From assembly GCF_900113015.1 (NCBI RefSeq), contig NZ_FONV01000004.1, positions 620,001 through 684,000 on the forward strand: DNA of 64,000 bases. The letters run 5' to 3'. The translations under genes and the position numbers were made by a program. Shown in pieces: positions 1 through 11,471 of this stretch. Every line of letters starts with the position of its first letter. The first letter of the stretch is position 1. The stretch comes from Actinoplanes philippinensis. GTDB taxonomy: Bacteria; Actinomycetota; Actinomycetes; Mycobacteriales; Micromonosporaceae. Under the pieces are notes generated by a model, which worked only from the letters and a program-made list of their open reading frames with translations, was not told the DNA's origin and made no database searches.

Positions 1-2877
<2,877 letters not shown>

Positions 2878-2993
2878 CGGATTCCCCGCCGCTCCTCGTG
2901 CCCACATCACGCCGCTGCGCGCGTGATCATCGGCGGAAAGTATGCATGTCAGCAGTGCTCGTCGCCCGTCGGGAACGGACCGCTCGGATCAGG

Positions 2994-3431
2994 TCACACC
3001 GAGGGCAGCGTCGCGACGTCACCGTAGAAGCGGCTGATCTTCTGCACGGCCGCCTCGAACGCCTCCAGCTCCATCGGCTTGGTGACGAACGCGTTGGCGT
3101 GACCGGCGTAGCTGGCCACGATGTCCGGCACGGCGTCCGAGGTGGTCAGCACCACCACCGGGATGGCCGTCAGCTCGTCGTCGCCCCTGATCTCGGCGAG
3201 CAGCTCCCGGCCACCCATGCGGGGCATGTTGAGATCGAGGAGGATCAGATCGGGGCGTACGGCGTCGGCGAACTCGCCTTCACGACGCAGATACTCCAGG
3301 GCCTGGGTGCCGTCGATCGCCCGATGGACCACCGGCGGAACCGTCGACTCCTGCAACGCTTCCTCGATCATCATCGCGTCGGCGTCGTCATCGTCGACGA
3401 TCAGGACGTCAAGGGCTCGCACACCGGTCAC
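2994..3431 (-). CDS. CheY-like single-domain response regulator
   Basis: 145 residues, a stand-alone receiver domain with no output domain. The acidic pocket (DDDD near residues 13-16), the phosphoacceptor Asp in LLDLNMPRMGG (about residue 66), the switch Thr (VLTTSD) and the Lys in VTKPM are all present. It resembles the Rcp1 family that partners GAF/phytochrome-type kinases. It starts at GTG 3431 with AAGG upstream; 116 bp separate it from the multi-HAMP kinase downstream on the same strand, so a kinase/regulator operon is likely. It probably acts by protein-protein contact or as a phosphorelay intermediate. Confidence 0.88.
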   Translation of the reverse strand: MTGVRALDVLIVDDDDADAMMIEEALQESTVPPVVHRAIDGTQALEYLRREGEFADAVRPDLILLDLNMPRMGGRELLAEIRGDDELTAIPVVVLTTSDAVPDIVASYAGHANAFVTKPMELEAFEAAVQKISRFYGDVATLPSV

Positions 3432-3471
3432 AACCGCTCACCTTCGGTCAGATCCACAAGAACGTGAACGC

Positions 3472-3485
3472 TTGCACTAGTGCAA
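3472..3485. promoter_or_regulatory. 14-bp perfect palindrome in divergent intergenic region
   Basis: TTGCACTAGTGCAA is a perfect inverted repeat between the divergent CheY-like gene (start 3431) and the GH114 gene (start 3659). Placement and symmetry suit a dimeric repressor such as a LacI or TetR protein. No cognate regulator is adjacent. Confidence 0.4.
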
Positions 3486-3658
3486 ACAATAGCGGGCCGC
3501 CGGCCGGCTGGACATGCCGAGGTTCCCACCCGACACATACGTCACTCACGGTGACCGCCGGGCAGCACAAAGAAGTCTCCGAGGGGCGGCAGCAACCGGG
3601 CCGGCCCATCGCGTTCCTAGGTGAGGAACCCTCCCCCAGCACGCAAGGAGTCACATCA

Positions 3659-4660
3659 ATGGCAGCCAGCCGCACGAGGCTCACGGTGGGACTCACGATG
3701 ACGGCCGTCGCGCTCGTCGCTCTGGGTGTCGGCATCGGCACCGCGGACGCCGGCACCCGCGCCCCCTGGCACAGCGCCAAACCGAGCCGCACGAAGCCGG
3801 CCACGACCGCACCCACCACCAAGGCCTCCCCCTCGGTGGCGCCGGGTGCCACCTCGGCCCGGCCGTCCGCCACCGCGACGAAGACGCCGGCCTCCCCCGT
3901 CGCGTCGGCCACGGCGACCGCCACCGTGAAGCCGGGCTCGTGGACGCCGCCGCCGGCGAACGCCGTGTTCGACTACCAGATCGGCGGCGTCTACACCCCG
4001 CCGGCGGGCGTCACCGTGGTCAGCCGGGACAGCGAGGCGGCTCCGGCCGCCGGGCTCTACAACATCTGTTACGTCAACGCCTTCCAGGCCCAGCCGGGCG
4101 CCGAGTCGTGGTGGACGGCCAACCACCCCGAGCTGCTGCTGCGCGACGCCGCCGGCAAGCTCGTCATCGACCAGGACTGGGACGAGGTGATGCTGGACTT
4201 CTCCACCGAGGCCAAGCGCGCCGCGCTGACCGGCGTCGTCGGCGGATGGATGGACCGGTGCGCCACCAAGGGCTTCCAGGCCGTCGAACTGGACAACCTC
4301 GATTCGTACACCCGCTCCAAGGGTCTTCTCAATCAGAGCCAGGCGATCGCGTACGCCACGTCGCTGGCCACCCGCGCACATGCCCGGAGCCTGGCCGTCG
4401 GGCAGAAGAACTCCGCCGAGCTGAGCAAGGCGAACGCCCGCAAGATCGGGTTCGACTTCGCGGTGGCCGAGGAGTGCGCCGACTACGACGAGTGCGACGC
4501 CTACACCGCCTCCTACGGCGACAATGTGATCGTGATCGAGTATTCGCGCGCCGGCTTCACCAAGGCCTGCTCCGCCTTCGGCAGCCGCCTGTCGATCGTG
4601 CTGCGCGATGTCGACGTCACCACCCCGGGAAACAGGTCGTACGTGCATGAGGCGTGCTGA
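3659..4660 (+). CDS. Secreted endo-alpha-1,4-polygalactosaminidase (GH114 family)
   Basis: 333 residues. A signal peptide (basic MAASRTR, hydrophobic core to about residue 28, GTADAG) is followed by a Thr/Pro/Ala-rich linker of about 70 residues and a GH114 TIM-barrel-like domain (about 100-333). Family hallmarks visible are DYQIGG, LYNICYVNAFQ, the DWDEVMLDF segment, AVELDNLD and FAVAEECADYDEC; the DxD/E-type acids are the expected catalytic residues. Known members cleave galactosamine-rich exopolysaccharides. I chose ATG 3659 over in-frame starts back to 3464 because AAGGAG lies 8 bp ahead and a signal peptide then begins. The 3' end overlaps the sigma factor gene by 14 bp, so expression is probably coupled to that regulatory pair. 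Confidence 0.85.
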   Translation: MAASRTRLTVGLTMTAVALVALGVGIGTADAGTRAPWHSAKPSRTKPATTAPTTKASPSVAPGATSARPSATATKTPASPVASATATATVKPGSWTPPPANAVFDYQIGGVYTPPAGVTVVSRDSEAAPAAGLYNICYVNAFQAQPGAESWWTANHPELLLRDAAGKLVIDQDWDEVMLDFSTEAKRAALTGVVGGWMDRCATKGFQAVELDNLDSYTRSKGLLNQSQAIAYATSLATRAHARSLAVGQKNSAELSKANARKIGFDFAVAEECADYDECDAYTASYGDNVIVIEYSRAGFTKACSAFGSRLSIVLRDVDVTTPGNRSYVHEAC

Positions 4661-5186
4661 GCCGCTGTCCCGGGAGCCGGGGCTCCCCGGCGTCGACGAC
4701 TTCGACGAGTTCGTCACCGGCCGCGGGCGCGCGCTGCTCAAGTTCGCGTACGTGCTGTCCGGTGACGCGCACCTGGCCGAGGATCTCGTGCAGGAGGTGC
4801 TGGCCCGGCTGCACCGCCGCTGGGACCGGATCGCCGCGATGGACCACGTCGAGGCGTACGTCCGGACGGCGATCGTCCGGCAGTTCCTGTCCTGGCGGCG
4901 GCGCCGTGCGTACCGGGAGGCGGTCCTCGCCGAGGTGCCCGAGCCGGCCCCCTCCGACGCGCCCGAGCACCGGGTCGTGGCCCGCGACCAGATGTGGACC
5001 CTGCTGCGCGGCCTGCCCCGCGCCCAGCGGGCCGTGCTGGTCCTGCGGTTCTACTGCGATCTGCCGGATGAGGAGATCGCCGCCCTGCTGGGCTGCGGCA
5101 AGTCGACGGTGCGGTCGCAGGCCACCCGCGCGCTCGCCCAGATGCGGACCACCCTGAGCCAGAGAGGAGCCGGTGGCGATGGATGA
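4647..5186 (+). CDS. SigE-family (ECF-like) RNA polymerase sigma factor
   Basis: 179 residues. Sigma region 2 (DEFVTGRGRALLKFAYVLSG to LHRRWDRI, about 15-65) and region 4 (LPRAQRAVLVLRFYCDLPDE, helix-turn-helix around LLGCGKSTVRSQATRAL, about 120-170) are clear, with a short acidic linker. No extra sensory domain is present. ATG 4647 lies inside the upstream glycosidase gene, and the 3' end overlaps the next gene by 8 bp, so three genes are translationally coupled. An alternative in-frame start at 4608 would overlap the glycosidase more deeply. The following single-pass membrane protein is the natural candidate anti-sigma factor. Confidence 0.87.
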   Translation: MRRAEPLSREPGLPGVDDFDEFVTGRGRALLKFAYVLSGDAHLAEDLVQEVLARLHRRWDRIAAMDHVEAYVRTAIVRQFLSWRRRRAYREAVLAEVPEPAPSDAPEHRVVARDQMWTLLRGLPRAQRAVLVLRFYCDLPDEEIAALLGCGKSTVRSQATRALAQMRTTLSQRGAGGDG

Positions 5187-6243
5187 CCTGAACCGCATGC
5201 TCGCGCAGACGCTGCGGGACGCCGCCGACGACGCCCCCGCCGGCGTCGGCCTGCTGGGCAGCGTGCACGAGCGGTCCCGCCGGTATCGCCGCCGTCGCCT
5301 GGTCACCGTCACGGCGGCGGCCGCCGTCGCCGCCGTGGTGGCCGCCGGCATCCCGGTCGTGACGATGCTCGCCGCCCGGCCCCGGTCGGTCACCCCACCG
5401 GCCGCGTCCGGCCCGGCGGTGACCGGCCCGGCCGTGACCGGCGTCCCGTCCGGCCCCGCCCCGTCGTCCGCGCCCCCGTCGGCCGGCCGTCCGCAGAACC
5501 GCTCGCCCTCCTCCACCGGCGGCGGCACCACCGTGACGTTCGGCGAGGGGTGGACCGCGCCGGTGTTCCCCTACACGCTTCCGGCCACCGACGGGATGAG
5601 CGCCCCGGTCGCGTCGATGGACGGCGGCAGCCTGCGCGCGTTCTTCGAGGCGACCGAGGACCGCGAGCACGCCGACGTGACGATCACCCTGTCGGACCGG
5701 GAACCGTCCTTCACCGGCGACGCGGCCGAGACCCCGCGACAGGTGCGCGGGCACGCCGGCACGCTGCGGACCGTCGACGTGACACCGGCGAAGCAGCTCA
5801 CCCTGTACTGGAAGGAGTCGCCGGGGCGGTGGCTGCGGCTCGACACCGACGACACGTACACGCCGGATCAGGTGGTGCAGCTCGCCGGCTCGATCCGGGC
5901 CGCGGCGATCGCCGTACCACCGCCCTTTGATCTTGATCTGAGCCCGAAGGGCCTGGCCACCGAGACGGTGACCGCGTCCCGGATGGTCTTCCGCGCGCCG
6001 GGCGGCGGCGTGGTCAGCACGGTGCTGCGCAAACGCCGGCAGCTCACCGGCGTCAACGAGAAGGTCGGCGGGCACGACGCCGTGCTGACCCGCCAGGCCG
6101 GGCAGGTCAGCCTGTCCATCGACGTCGCCGACTGGGACGCCACCCTGCAGATCACCGTCGGCGGCGGGCTCACCGTCAGCGACGCCGACCTTCTGCGGTA
6201 CGCCGCCGGCATCCGCATCCTCGACCGGTCGGACCCGGAGTGA
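5179..6243 (+). CDS. Single-pass membrane protein, putative anti-sigma factor
   Basis: 354 residues. A cytosolic N-terminus of about 40 residues (DDLNRMLAQTLRDAADDAP) precedes an Arg-rich stop (RRYRRRR), one membrane helix (about 45-68), a Pro/Ser/Gly-rich linker and an extracytoplasmic domain of about 240 residues with two similar halves (each ends in a V/L-x-x-A-x-S/G-I-R pattern). Start ATG 5179 has AGAGGAG 9 bp upstream; GTG 5173 is too close to it. It overlaps the sigma gene stop by 8 bp. Topology and position match anti-sigma factors of SigE-family operons, but no zinc-binding HxxxCxxC motif is present, so the role is inferred from context. Confidence 0.65.
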   Translation: MDDLNRMLAQTLRDAADDAPAGVGLLGSVHERSRRYRRRRLVTVTAAAAVAAVVAAGIPVVTMLAARPRSVTPPAASGPAVTGPAVTGVPSGPAPSSAPPSAGRPQNRSPSSTGGGTTVTFGEGWTAPVFPYTLPATDGMSAPVASMDGGSLRAFFEATEDREHADVTITLSDREPSFTGDAAETPRQVRGHAGTLRTVDVTPAKQLTLYWKESPGRWLRLDTDDTYTPDQVVQLAGSIRAAAIAVPPPFDLDLSPKGLATETVTASRMVFRAPGGGVVSTVLRKRRQLTGVNEKVGGHDAVLTRQAGQVSLSIDVADWDATLQITVGGGLTVSDADLLRYAAGIRILDRSDPE

Positions 6244-6326
6244 CCAGTTGCCACATGTCCGGCGTCGTCCTGCCGACAGTCAACCTGGCCGCCGATCACG
6301 GCGGGACGCAGGGGAGGACTTCGCGG

Positions 6327-7010
6327 ATGATTCAGCCTTGGGCACTGCTCGGTGCGGAGATCGATCTTCACCACGAGCAGCCCCTGCCGTGGAACGCGCC
6401 CGAGGTGCACGTGTCGTTCCATGACGGCCAGGCGTTCGCCTGCCGGGTGTCGCGGTGCCCCGGTGACCTGCTGCGGGTGGAGGCCGAGGGCCGGCGTGTC
6501 GCGGCCGGGACCCGGGTCGAGATCCAGTGGACCCAGCAGAGCCGCGGTGGTTTCGCCGCCGGCACGGTCATCGACGCGCCGGACTCCGAGGAGCCGGGTG
6601 TGTACATCCGGATCGACGAGTCGGTGGCCGGCATCGAACGGCGTCTCGGGCTCCGCCTGCCGGTCCGGGTGGGCGCCGTCGTCACGGCGCCGTCCGGCCT
6701 GGAACTGACCGGCCACACCCTGGACCTGTCCCTGACCGGCGCCCGCATCGTCGCGTTCCCGTTCGCGTGCCGGGCCTTCCTGCAAGACCTGCGGCACGCG
6801 CCGGAGGAGGTCTGGGGCGCGCACACCTCGGTCCGGCTGGACCTGCCGACCGGCGTCGCCGACCTCACGTGCCTGGTGGTCAGCGTCAACGAGGACGCCG
6901 GTCACGTACGGATCCGGTTCCTGAACAACGACGGGCTCGCGACCGAGCAGATCGGCGCGTTCCTGCGGGTCGAACAGCGCCGGATCGCCCTGCGCGGCCG
7001 CACGTCGTAG
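6327..7010 (+). CDS. PilZ-domain protein, putative c-di-GMP receptor
   Basis: 227 residues. An N-terminal beta-rich flagellar-brake-like half (YcgR-N type, about 22-100) is followed by a PilZ domain. Both ligand motifs are intact: RxxxR at R106-R110 (RRLGLR) and DxSxxG at D133-G138 (DLSLTG). Start ATG 6327 has GGGGAGG 9 bp upstream. It follows the sigma/anti-sigma pair by 83 bp on the same strand and may be read from the same transcript. A diguanylate cyclase in this window (59.1-60.6 kb) shows that c-di-GMP signalling exists here. The target of this receptor is unknown; the neighbouring exopolysaccharide hydrolase suggests matrix control, which is inference. Confidence 0.78.
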   Translation: MIQPWALLGAEIDLHHEQPLPWNAPEVHVSFHDGQAFACRVSRCPGDLLRVEAEGRRVAAGTRVEIQWTQQSRGGFAAGTVIDAPDSEEPGVYIRIDESVAGIERRLGLRLPVRVGAVVTAPSGLELTGHTLDLSLTGARIVAFPFACRAFLQDLRHAPEEVWGAHTSVRLDLPTGVADLTCLVVSVNEDAGHVRIRFLNNDGLATEQIGAFLRVEQRRIALRGRTS

Positions 7011-7034
7011 GCCGTCCCGGCCACCCGGGCGCGG

Positions 7035-7060
7035 GCTAATCGGTTCCTGACATCGATCGG
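7035..7060 (+). promoter_or_regulatory. Putative response-regulator box upstream of ABC ATPase
   Basis: GCTAA-N2-GGTTCCT followed by an ATCGA/TCGG tail. The same arrangement occurs at 10262-10287 upstream of the adaptor gene; 18 of 26 positions match without gaps. The two sites flank the VanRS-type pair and precede the two halves of one ABC exporter, so they are plausible binding sites for that regulator. Confidence 0.5.
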
Positions 7061-7073
7061 GCAAGGTGCCCGG

Positions 7074-7766
7074 GTGCTCAACACACCCGTACTCGCCGTG
7101 GACGACGTCAGCATGGTCTATCCCGGTGGGGTCACCGCCCTCGACCGGGTCAGCCTCTCCATCGGGCAGGGGGAACTCGTCGGCATCGTCGGGCCGTCCG
7201 GGTCCGGGAAGTCGACGCTGCTGGCGATCATGGGCACCCTCGACCGGCCGACGTCCGGGGCGGTGCACGTCGACGGGCGGGATGTCGCCGGGCTCACCGA
7301 CCGGCAGCTGTCCCGGCTGCGCGGCCATCGGCTGGGCTTCGTCTTCCAGCAGTTCCACCTGACGCGGGGGCTCAGCGCGGCCGACAACGTCGCGGCGGGA
7401 CTCCTCTACGCGGGTGTCCCGCGCCGGCGGCGCCGGCCGCTCGCCCTCGAGGCGCTGGCCCGGGTCGGCCTCGAACACCGGGTGGACCACCAGCCCCATC
7501 AGCTGTCCGGTGGCGAGCGCCAGCGGGTGGCGATCGCGCGGGCGCTGGTCAACGGGCCGGGGCTGATCCTGGCGGACGAGCCGACCGGCGCGCTGGACAC
7601 CCGTACCGGGCGGGCGGTTCTTGATCTGCTGGTCCGGTTGCATGCCGAGGGCTCCACGATCGCCGTGATCACCCACGACCGGGACATCGCGGCGTCGCTG
7701 CCGCGGTGCGTCGAGATCCGCGACGGCCGGGTGGTCGCCGACAGTGACGACACCGCCGGCCGGTGA
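7074..7766 (+). CDS. MacB/LolD-type ABC transporter ATP-binding protein
   Basis: 230 residues, a single nucleotide-binding domain. Walker [10 protein letters not shown] (about 40-48), Q-loop VFQQFHL, signature LSGGERQR, Walker [13 protein letters not shown] and H-loop ITHDRD are all intact, and the TGALD extension is typical of the MacB/LolD/FtsE class. Start GTG 7074 has AAGG at 7063-7066. Its likely permease and adaptor (10302-12646) lie beyond the two-component pair, so the transporter genes are split into two plus-strand units around a minus-strand regulator pair. Expected role: energising a cell-envelope stress or antimicrobial-peptide exporter. Confidence 0.9.
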   Translation: MLNTPVLAVDDVSMVYPGGVTALDRVSLSIGQGELVGIVGPSGSGKSTLLAIMGTLDRPTSGAVHVDGRDVAGLTDRQLSRLRGHRLGFVFQQFHLTRGLSAADNVAAGLLYAGVPRRRRRPLALEALARVGLEHRVDHQPHQLSGGERQRVAIARALVNGPGLILADEPTGALDTRTGRAVLDLLVRLHAEGSTIAVITHDRDIAASLPRCVEIRDGRVVADSDDTAGR

Positions 7767-7781
7767 CCGACCGGCCGGTGA

Positions 7782-9545
7782 CTATCCGGCCGGCAGGGTG
7801 ACGGTGAAGGTCGTGCCGGCGCCGAGTTCGCTGCGCACGGTGATGTCGCCGCCGTGCGCGGCGGCGATCTGCCGGGCGATCGACAGGCCGAGCCCGCTGC
7901 CGCCGGTGCTGCGGGAGCGGGACTGATCGGCCCGCCAGAACCGGTCGAAGACCTTGGGCAGGTCGCCCGGGGCGATGCCGGCGCCGGTGTCGGCGACGAC
8001 GACGGTGAGCTGCCCGGCGGCGCTCGCGGTGCGGACGGTCACCGTACCCCCGGCCGGGGTGTGCCTGATGGCGTTGGACAGCAGGTTGCCGATCAGCTGG
8101 CGCAGGCGGACCGGGTCGACCACCGGTTCGGGGTCGCCGTCGTGGTCGGTGAGCAGCGTGACCCCGGCGGTGACGGCGTTGGGCAGGTGCGCGTCGACGA
8201 CCTGGGCCACGAGGTCGTTGACGAACGTGGCTTCGGGGTGCATGCGCAGGGTGCCGGCGTCGGCGGCGGCCAGGTCGCGCAGGTCGTCGACGATGTGCTG
8301 CAGCTGGGCGGTCTGGTCCTGCAGGAGGGTGAGCACCGGCCCGTCGACGGTGGCGAGACCGTCGTGCACCGCTTCCAGCCAGGTACGGATGTTGGCGAGC
8401 GGGTTGCGCAGCTCGTGGGCCACGTCGTTGACCATCGCCTGACGCAGGCGTTCGGACTGCTCCCGGCGTTCGGCCAGCTCGTCGAGCGCGGCGGCGAGGT
8501 AGCCGATCTCGTCCCGGCTGGTGATGGTGACCCGTGGGTGGTCGCCGGGGTTGCGGGCGGCGTCGGTGAGCGCGCGCAGGGGCCGGGTGAGGCGGCGGCC
8601 GACGAGCACCGTCACGAGCACGGCGAGGGCCAGGACGACGGCGGTGGCGGTGCCGGTGCGGACCAGGTTCTGCCGGGACAGGGCGAACACCGGGCCGGCG
8701 GTGGGATCGGCGGGGTCGGTCACGAACAGCAGCGCGGGTGGCGCCACATAGGGCTCCAGCTGGGTACGCCGTGACGCGTCCAGACATCCAGCGGCTTTCG
8801 CGATCCGGTCGTCGTCGAACATGCTGGTGTCCGGGTCGACGATGGCGATGTTCAGATCCGGCCAGATCGACACCTCGTCGGGCTTCTTCTCGCCGGCGCA
8901 GGCAGCGACGAGCCCCCGTAGCTGGGCGAGCGGCCGCTCCTCGCTCTTGGCCACCGGGGGGACCAGCTCGCACAGGTCGCTCAGCTTGCCCAGCCGGGTG
9001 ATGACCACTTTGGGCCGGTCGTGCGCGCCGGTCACGATCTGTCCCTCGGCGCCACCGTTGTGCAGGCAGTCCAGGTACCCGGTCAGCTGGTTGCGCATGG
9101 TGCGCTGCTCGGCCGCGGTCAGCCGGTACGGCCCGACGATCCGCGGGTCGATGTGATCGGTACGCCCGGTGAGCCCCGCGTCGACCGAGAACGCGTCGAC
9201 GGTCGCCGACGGGCGCACCCCGTCCAGCGCCGGTCCCGCCCCGGAGTCGGCGATGATCCGGCGATCCTCGGTGGTCAGCGTGATCCGCCGGTCCAGTTCC
9301 GCGGCGCGGGCGGTGATCAGCGACGAGACTCCGGACCAGTCGCTGTGGGTGGCGGCGTATCCGAGCAGCTCGTCGTAGACCTTCTTGTCGTCGGTCAGCG
9401 ACTGCCCGATCTGCTGCCGGATGGTGCGCGAGGCGGCCTGGGTGGCGAGCCAGGCGGTGGCGACGACCGCGGCCGCGGCGATGGTGAGCGACGCCGCGAG
9501 CAGCCGGAAGATCAGGCTGCGGTGCAGCGGCACCCGCTCAGACAT
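7782..9545 (-). CDS. Membrane sensor histidine kinase (HAMP-HisKA-HATPase)
   Basis: 587 residues. TM1 is about 10-32 and a large extracytoplasmic domain of some 270 residues contains several Cys ([30 protein letters not shown]), which could be disulphide-linked. TM2 ([18 protein letters not shown]) precedes HAMP and HisKA with the phospho-His in [14 protein letters not shown]. HATPase_c has the N-box [20 protein letters not shown] and the GGSGLGLSI lid. Start ATG 9545 overlaps the stop of the response regulator by 8 bp, so the pair is translationally coupled. It is convergent with the ABC ATPase. The Cys-rich sensor domain probably detects an envelope or peptide signal. Confidence 0.9.
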   Translation of the reverse strand: MSERVPLHRSLIFRLLAASLTIAAAAVVATAWLATQAASRTIRQQIGQSLTDDKKVYDELLGYAATHSDWSGVSSLITARAAELDRRITLTTEDRRIIADSGAGPALDGVRPSATVDAFSVDAGLTGRTDHIDPRIVGPYRLTAAEQRTMRNQLTGYLDCLHNGGAEGQIVTGAHDRPKVVITRLGKLSDLCELVPPVAKSEERPLAQLRGLVAACAGEKKPDEVSIWPDLNIAIVDPDTSMFDDDRIAKAAGCLDASRRTQLEPYVAPPALLFVTDPADPTAGPVFALSRQNLVRTGTATAVVLALAVLVTVLVGRRLTRPLRALTDAARNPGDHPRVTITSRDEIGYLAAALDELAERREQSERLRQAMVNDVAHELRNPLANIRTWLEAVHDGLATVDGPVLTLLQDQTAQLQHIVDDLRDLAAADAGTLRMHPEATFVNDLVAQVVDAHLPNAVTAGVTLLTDHDGDPEPVVDPVRLRQLIGNLLSNAIRHTPAGGTVTVRTASAAGQLTVVVADTGAGIAPGDLPKVFDRFWRADQSRSRSTGGSGLGLSIARQIAAAHGGDITVRSELGAGTTFTVTLPAG

Positions 9546-10221
9546 CCGCTGTCATCTTGTATCCGATTCCGTACACGGTGAGGAGCCGGGACGGGCGGCG
9601 CGGATCGGGCTCGATCTTGCGGCGCAGGTTGAGGACGTGCACGTCGATGCTGCGCTCGATCGAGTCGCGGTCCTCGCCGTTGGTGTGGGTGAGCAGCTGG
9701 GCGCGGGTGAAGACCCGGTCGGGCTGCGCGGCCATGGCGGCGAGGATCGCGAACTCGCCGCGGGTGCACTCCACCGGGCGCCCGCCGTCGAGCACGGTGT
9801 GGCGTTCGACGTCGATGGTGAGCGCGCCGATCGTCAGCACCGTGTCGGTGGCGTGGCTGCGGCTGCGGCGCAGCAGGGCGCGGATCCGGGCGAGCAGCTC
9901 CTTCGGCGAGTACGGTTTCGTCAGGTAGTCGTCGGCGCCGTCGTTCAATCCGGTGAGCAGGTCGTTCTCCGCGGACCGTGCGGTGAGCACCAGGATGGGG
10001 ACGTCCGACTCCCTCCGCAGGATGCGGCACAGGGTCATGCCGTCGAGGCCGGGCATCATCAGATCCAGCACCAGCAGATCGGGCCGCCGGCGGCGGAACT
10101 CGTCGAGCGCGACCCGGCCGTCGTGCACCACCAGCACCTCGTGACCGTCGGCGGCCAGATAGCGCCGCATGCCCTCGGCCTGGGCGGGGTCATCCTCGGC
10201 TACCAGCAGATATGCACGCAC
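9538..10221 (-). CDS. OmpR/VanR-family response regulator
   Basis: 227 residues. The receiver domain has the acidic pair (AEDD), the phosphoacceptor in LLVLDLMMPGLDG, Thr in LVLTAR and Lys in LTKPYSPKEL. A winged-helix DNA-binding domain follows (VECTRGEFAILAAM, DVHVLNLRRKI, VYGIGYKMT). I prefer GTG 10221 because the receiver beta strand (RAYLLVAEDD) begins there; an in-frame start at 10293 would add 24 unrelated residues and run across the proposed operator. No strong ribosome-binding site is visible. Likely targets are the ABC genes on both flanks, each preceded by the shared GGTTCCT element. Confidence 0.88.
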   Translation of the reverse strand: MRAYLLVAEDDPAQAEGMRRYLAADGHEVLVVHDGRVALDEFRRRRPDLLVLDLMMPGLDGMTLCRILRRESDVPILVLTARSAENDLLTGLNDGADDYLTKPYSPKELLARIRALLRRSRSHATDTVLTIGALTIDVERHTVLDGGRPVECTRGEFAILAAMAAQPDRVFTRAQLLTHTNGEDRDSIERSIDVHVLNLRRKIEPDPRRPSRLLTVYGIGYKMTADV

Positions 10222-10261
10222 GGCGACGACTATAGGTGTCCCGTGGCGGGAGGAGGGCGAA

Positions 10262-10287
10262 GCTAACAGGTTCCTTATCGAGGTCGG
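10262..10287 (+). promoter_or_regulatory. Putative response-regulator box upstream of adaptor/permease operon
   Basis: GCTAA-N2-GGTTCCT plus a TCGG end, matching 7035-7060 at 18 of 26 positions. It lies in the 80-bp divergent space between the response regulator (10221) and the adaptor gene (10302), so it could mediate both autoregulation and operon activation. Confidence 0.5.
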
Positions 10288-10301
10288 CGACACTGCGCCG
10301 C

Positions 10302-11471
10302 ATGCTGAAATCCCGGCCCGTTCTGTGGGCCCTTCCCGCCGTCACGGTGGTGCTCGCGGCGGGCGCGTGGGCCGTACGCGGCGTCACCTCTCCGCAGAAG
10401 GAGGCGACCCCGGAAACCCCGGCGGTCACCGCGGTGGCGCTGGTCCGGCAGGACCTGACCGAGAGCATCTCGCTCACCGGCAAGCTCGGCTACGGCACCG
10501 CCCGCCCGGTCAAGGGAGGCCGCGCCGGCGTGGTCACCTGGCTGCCGGCCGCGGGGGCGGTGATCTCGCGCGGCAAGGCGCTCTACCGGATCGACGACAA
10601 GCCGGTGCCGCTGTTCTACGGCAGCCTTCCGCTCTTCCGGACGCTGGCGCAGCCCAACACCGTCGGCCGTGACGTGCGGGTGGTCCGCGACAACCTGAAG
10701 GCACTCGGCTACCCCGTCGGCCGCCAGTATGCGGCCGGTGAGCGGGTGCGGCAGGTCACGCCGTCGCCGGCGCCGCAGTCCGGGGCGTCACCCGGCCCCT
10801 CGCCCGGGCCGTCCGCGCCCGCCGAGGTGTGGACGAAGGTGCGCACCGGTGAGGACGTCTACACCTCGGCGTTGATGAACGCGGTCAAACGCTGGCAGGA
10901 CGACGCCGGCCTGCCGGTCACCGGCGCCGTCGGGGCCGGGGACGTGGCGGTGCTCACCGGCCCCGTCCGCGTCGACGCGGTCAGCGCGCTCGCCGGCGAT
11001 CCGGCCGAGTCCCCGCTGATGTCGGTGACCCCGACCGCCAAGGCCGTCACCGTGCAGGCCGAGGTGTCCGAGGCCGGCTCGATCCACCGCGGCGACAAGG
11101 CGGACGTGCGGCTGCCGGACGAGCGCACGGTGCCGGGCAAGGTCGCCGCCGTGGCCACCACCGTGCAGGCCGACGGCGCGGACCCGGCCGCCGGGCCGCC
11201 CACCGTGACCGTGACGATCACGCTGGACGAGCCGGCTCTGGCCGACCGGCTCGACGCCGCTCCGGTCCAGGTCGACCTGCCCCGCAAGACCCGCGAGGAC
11301 GTGCTGGTGGCGCCGGTCGGCGCGCTGCTCGCGCTGGCCGAGGGCGGGTACGCCGTACAGATCGAGGGCGGACCGATGGTGCCGGTGCGGACCGGCATGT
11401 TCGCCGGCGGGATGGTCGAGGTCAGCGGCGACGGGCTCACCGACGGCGTCCGGGTGGTCACCACCTCATGA
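10302..11471 (+). CDS. Efflux adaptor with peptidoglycan-binding domain
   Basis: 389 residues. An N-terminal membrane anchor (VLWALPAVTVVLAAGAWAV) is followed by a biotinyl-lipoyl-like half hairpin (VKGGRAGVVTWLPAAGAVISRGKALYRIDD has that form), a PG_binding_1 domain (NLKALGYPVG to VKRWQDDAGLPVTG, about 130-225) and HlyD/MacA-like beta-barrel segments (VTVQAEVSEAGSIHRGDKADVRL). This is the actinobacterial MacA analogue used with FtsX/MacB permeases, linking export to the cell wall. ATG 10302 lacks a good ribosome-binding site. The stop overlaps the permease start by 4 bp (ATGA). Confidence 0.85.
   Translation: MLKSRPVLWALPAVTVVLAAGAWAVRGVTSPQKEATPETPAVTAVALVRQDLTESISLTGKLGYGTARPVKGGRAGVVTWLPAAGAVISRGKALYRIDDKPVPLFYGSLPLFRTLAQPNTVGRDVRVVRDNLKALGYPVGRQYAAGERVRQVTPSPAPQSGASPGPSPGPSAPAEVWTKVRTGEDVYTSALMNAVKRWQDDAGLPVTGAVGAGDVAVLTGPVRVDAVSALAGDPAESPLMSVTPTAKAVTVQAEVSEAGSIHRGDKADVRLPDERTVPGKVAAVATTVQADGADPAAGPPTVTVTITLDEPALADRLDAAPVQVDLPRKTREDVLVAPVGALLALAEGGYAVQIEGGPMVPVRTGMFAGGMVEVSGDGLTDGVRVVTTS

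Noticed and set aside
3623..3652. ECF-type promoter (GGAAC near 3623 with GTC near 3650) suggesting autoregulation by the sigma factor
   Set aside because: The implied start point would fall at the ATG, yet a strong AAGGAG ribosome-binding site precedes that ATG, so the match is probably chance.
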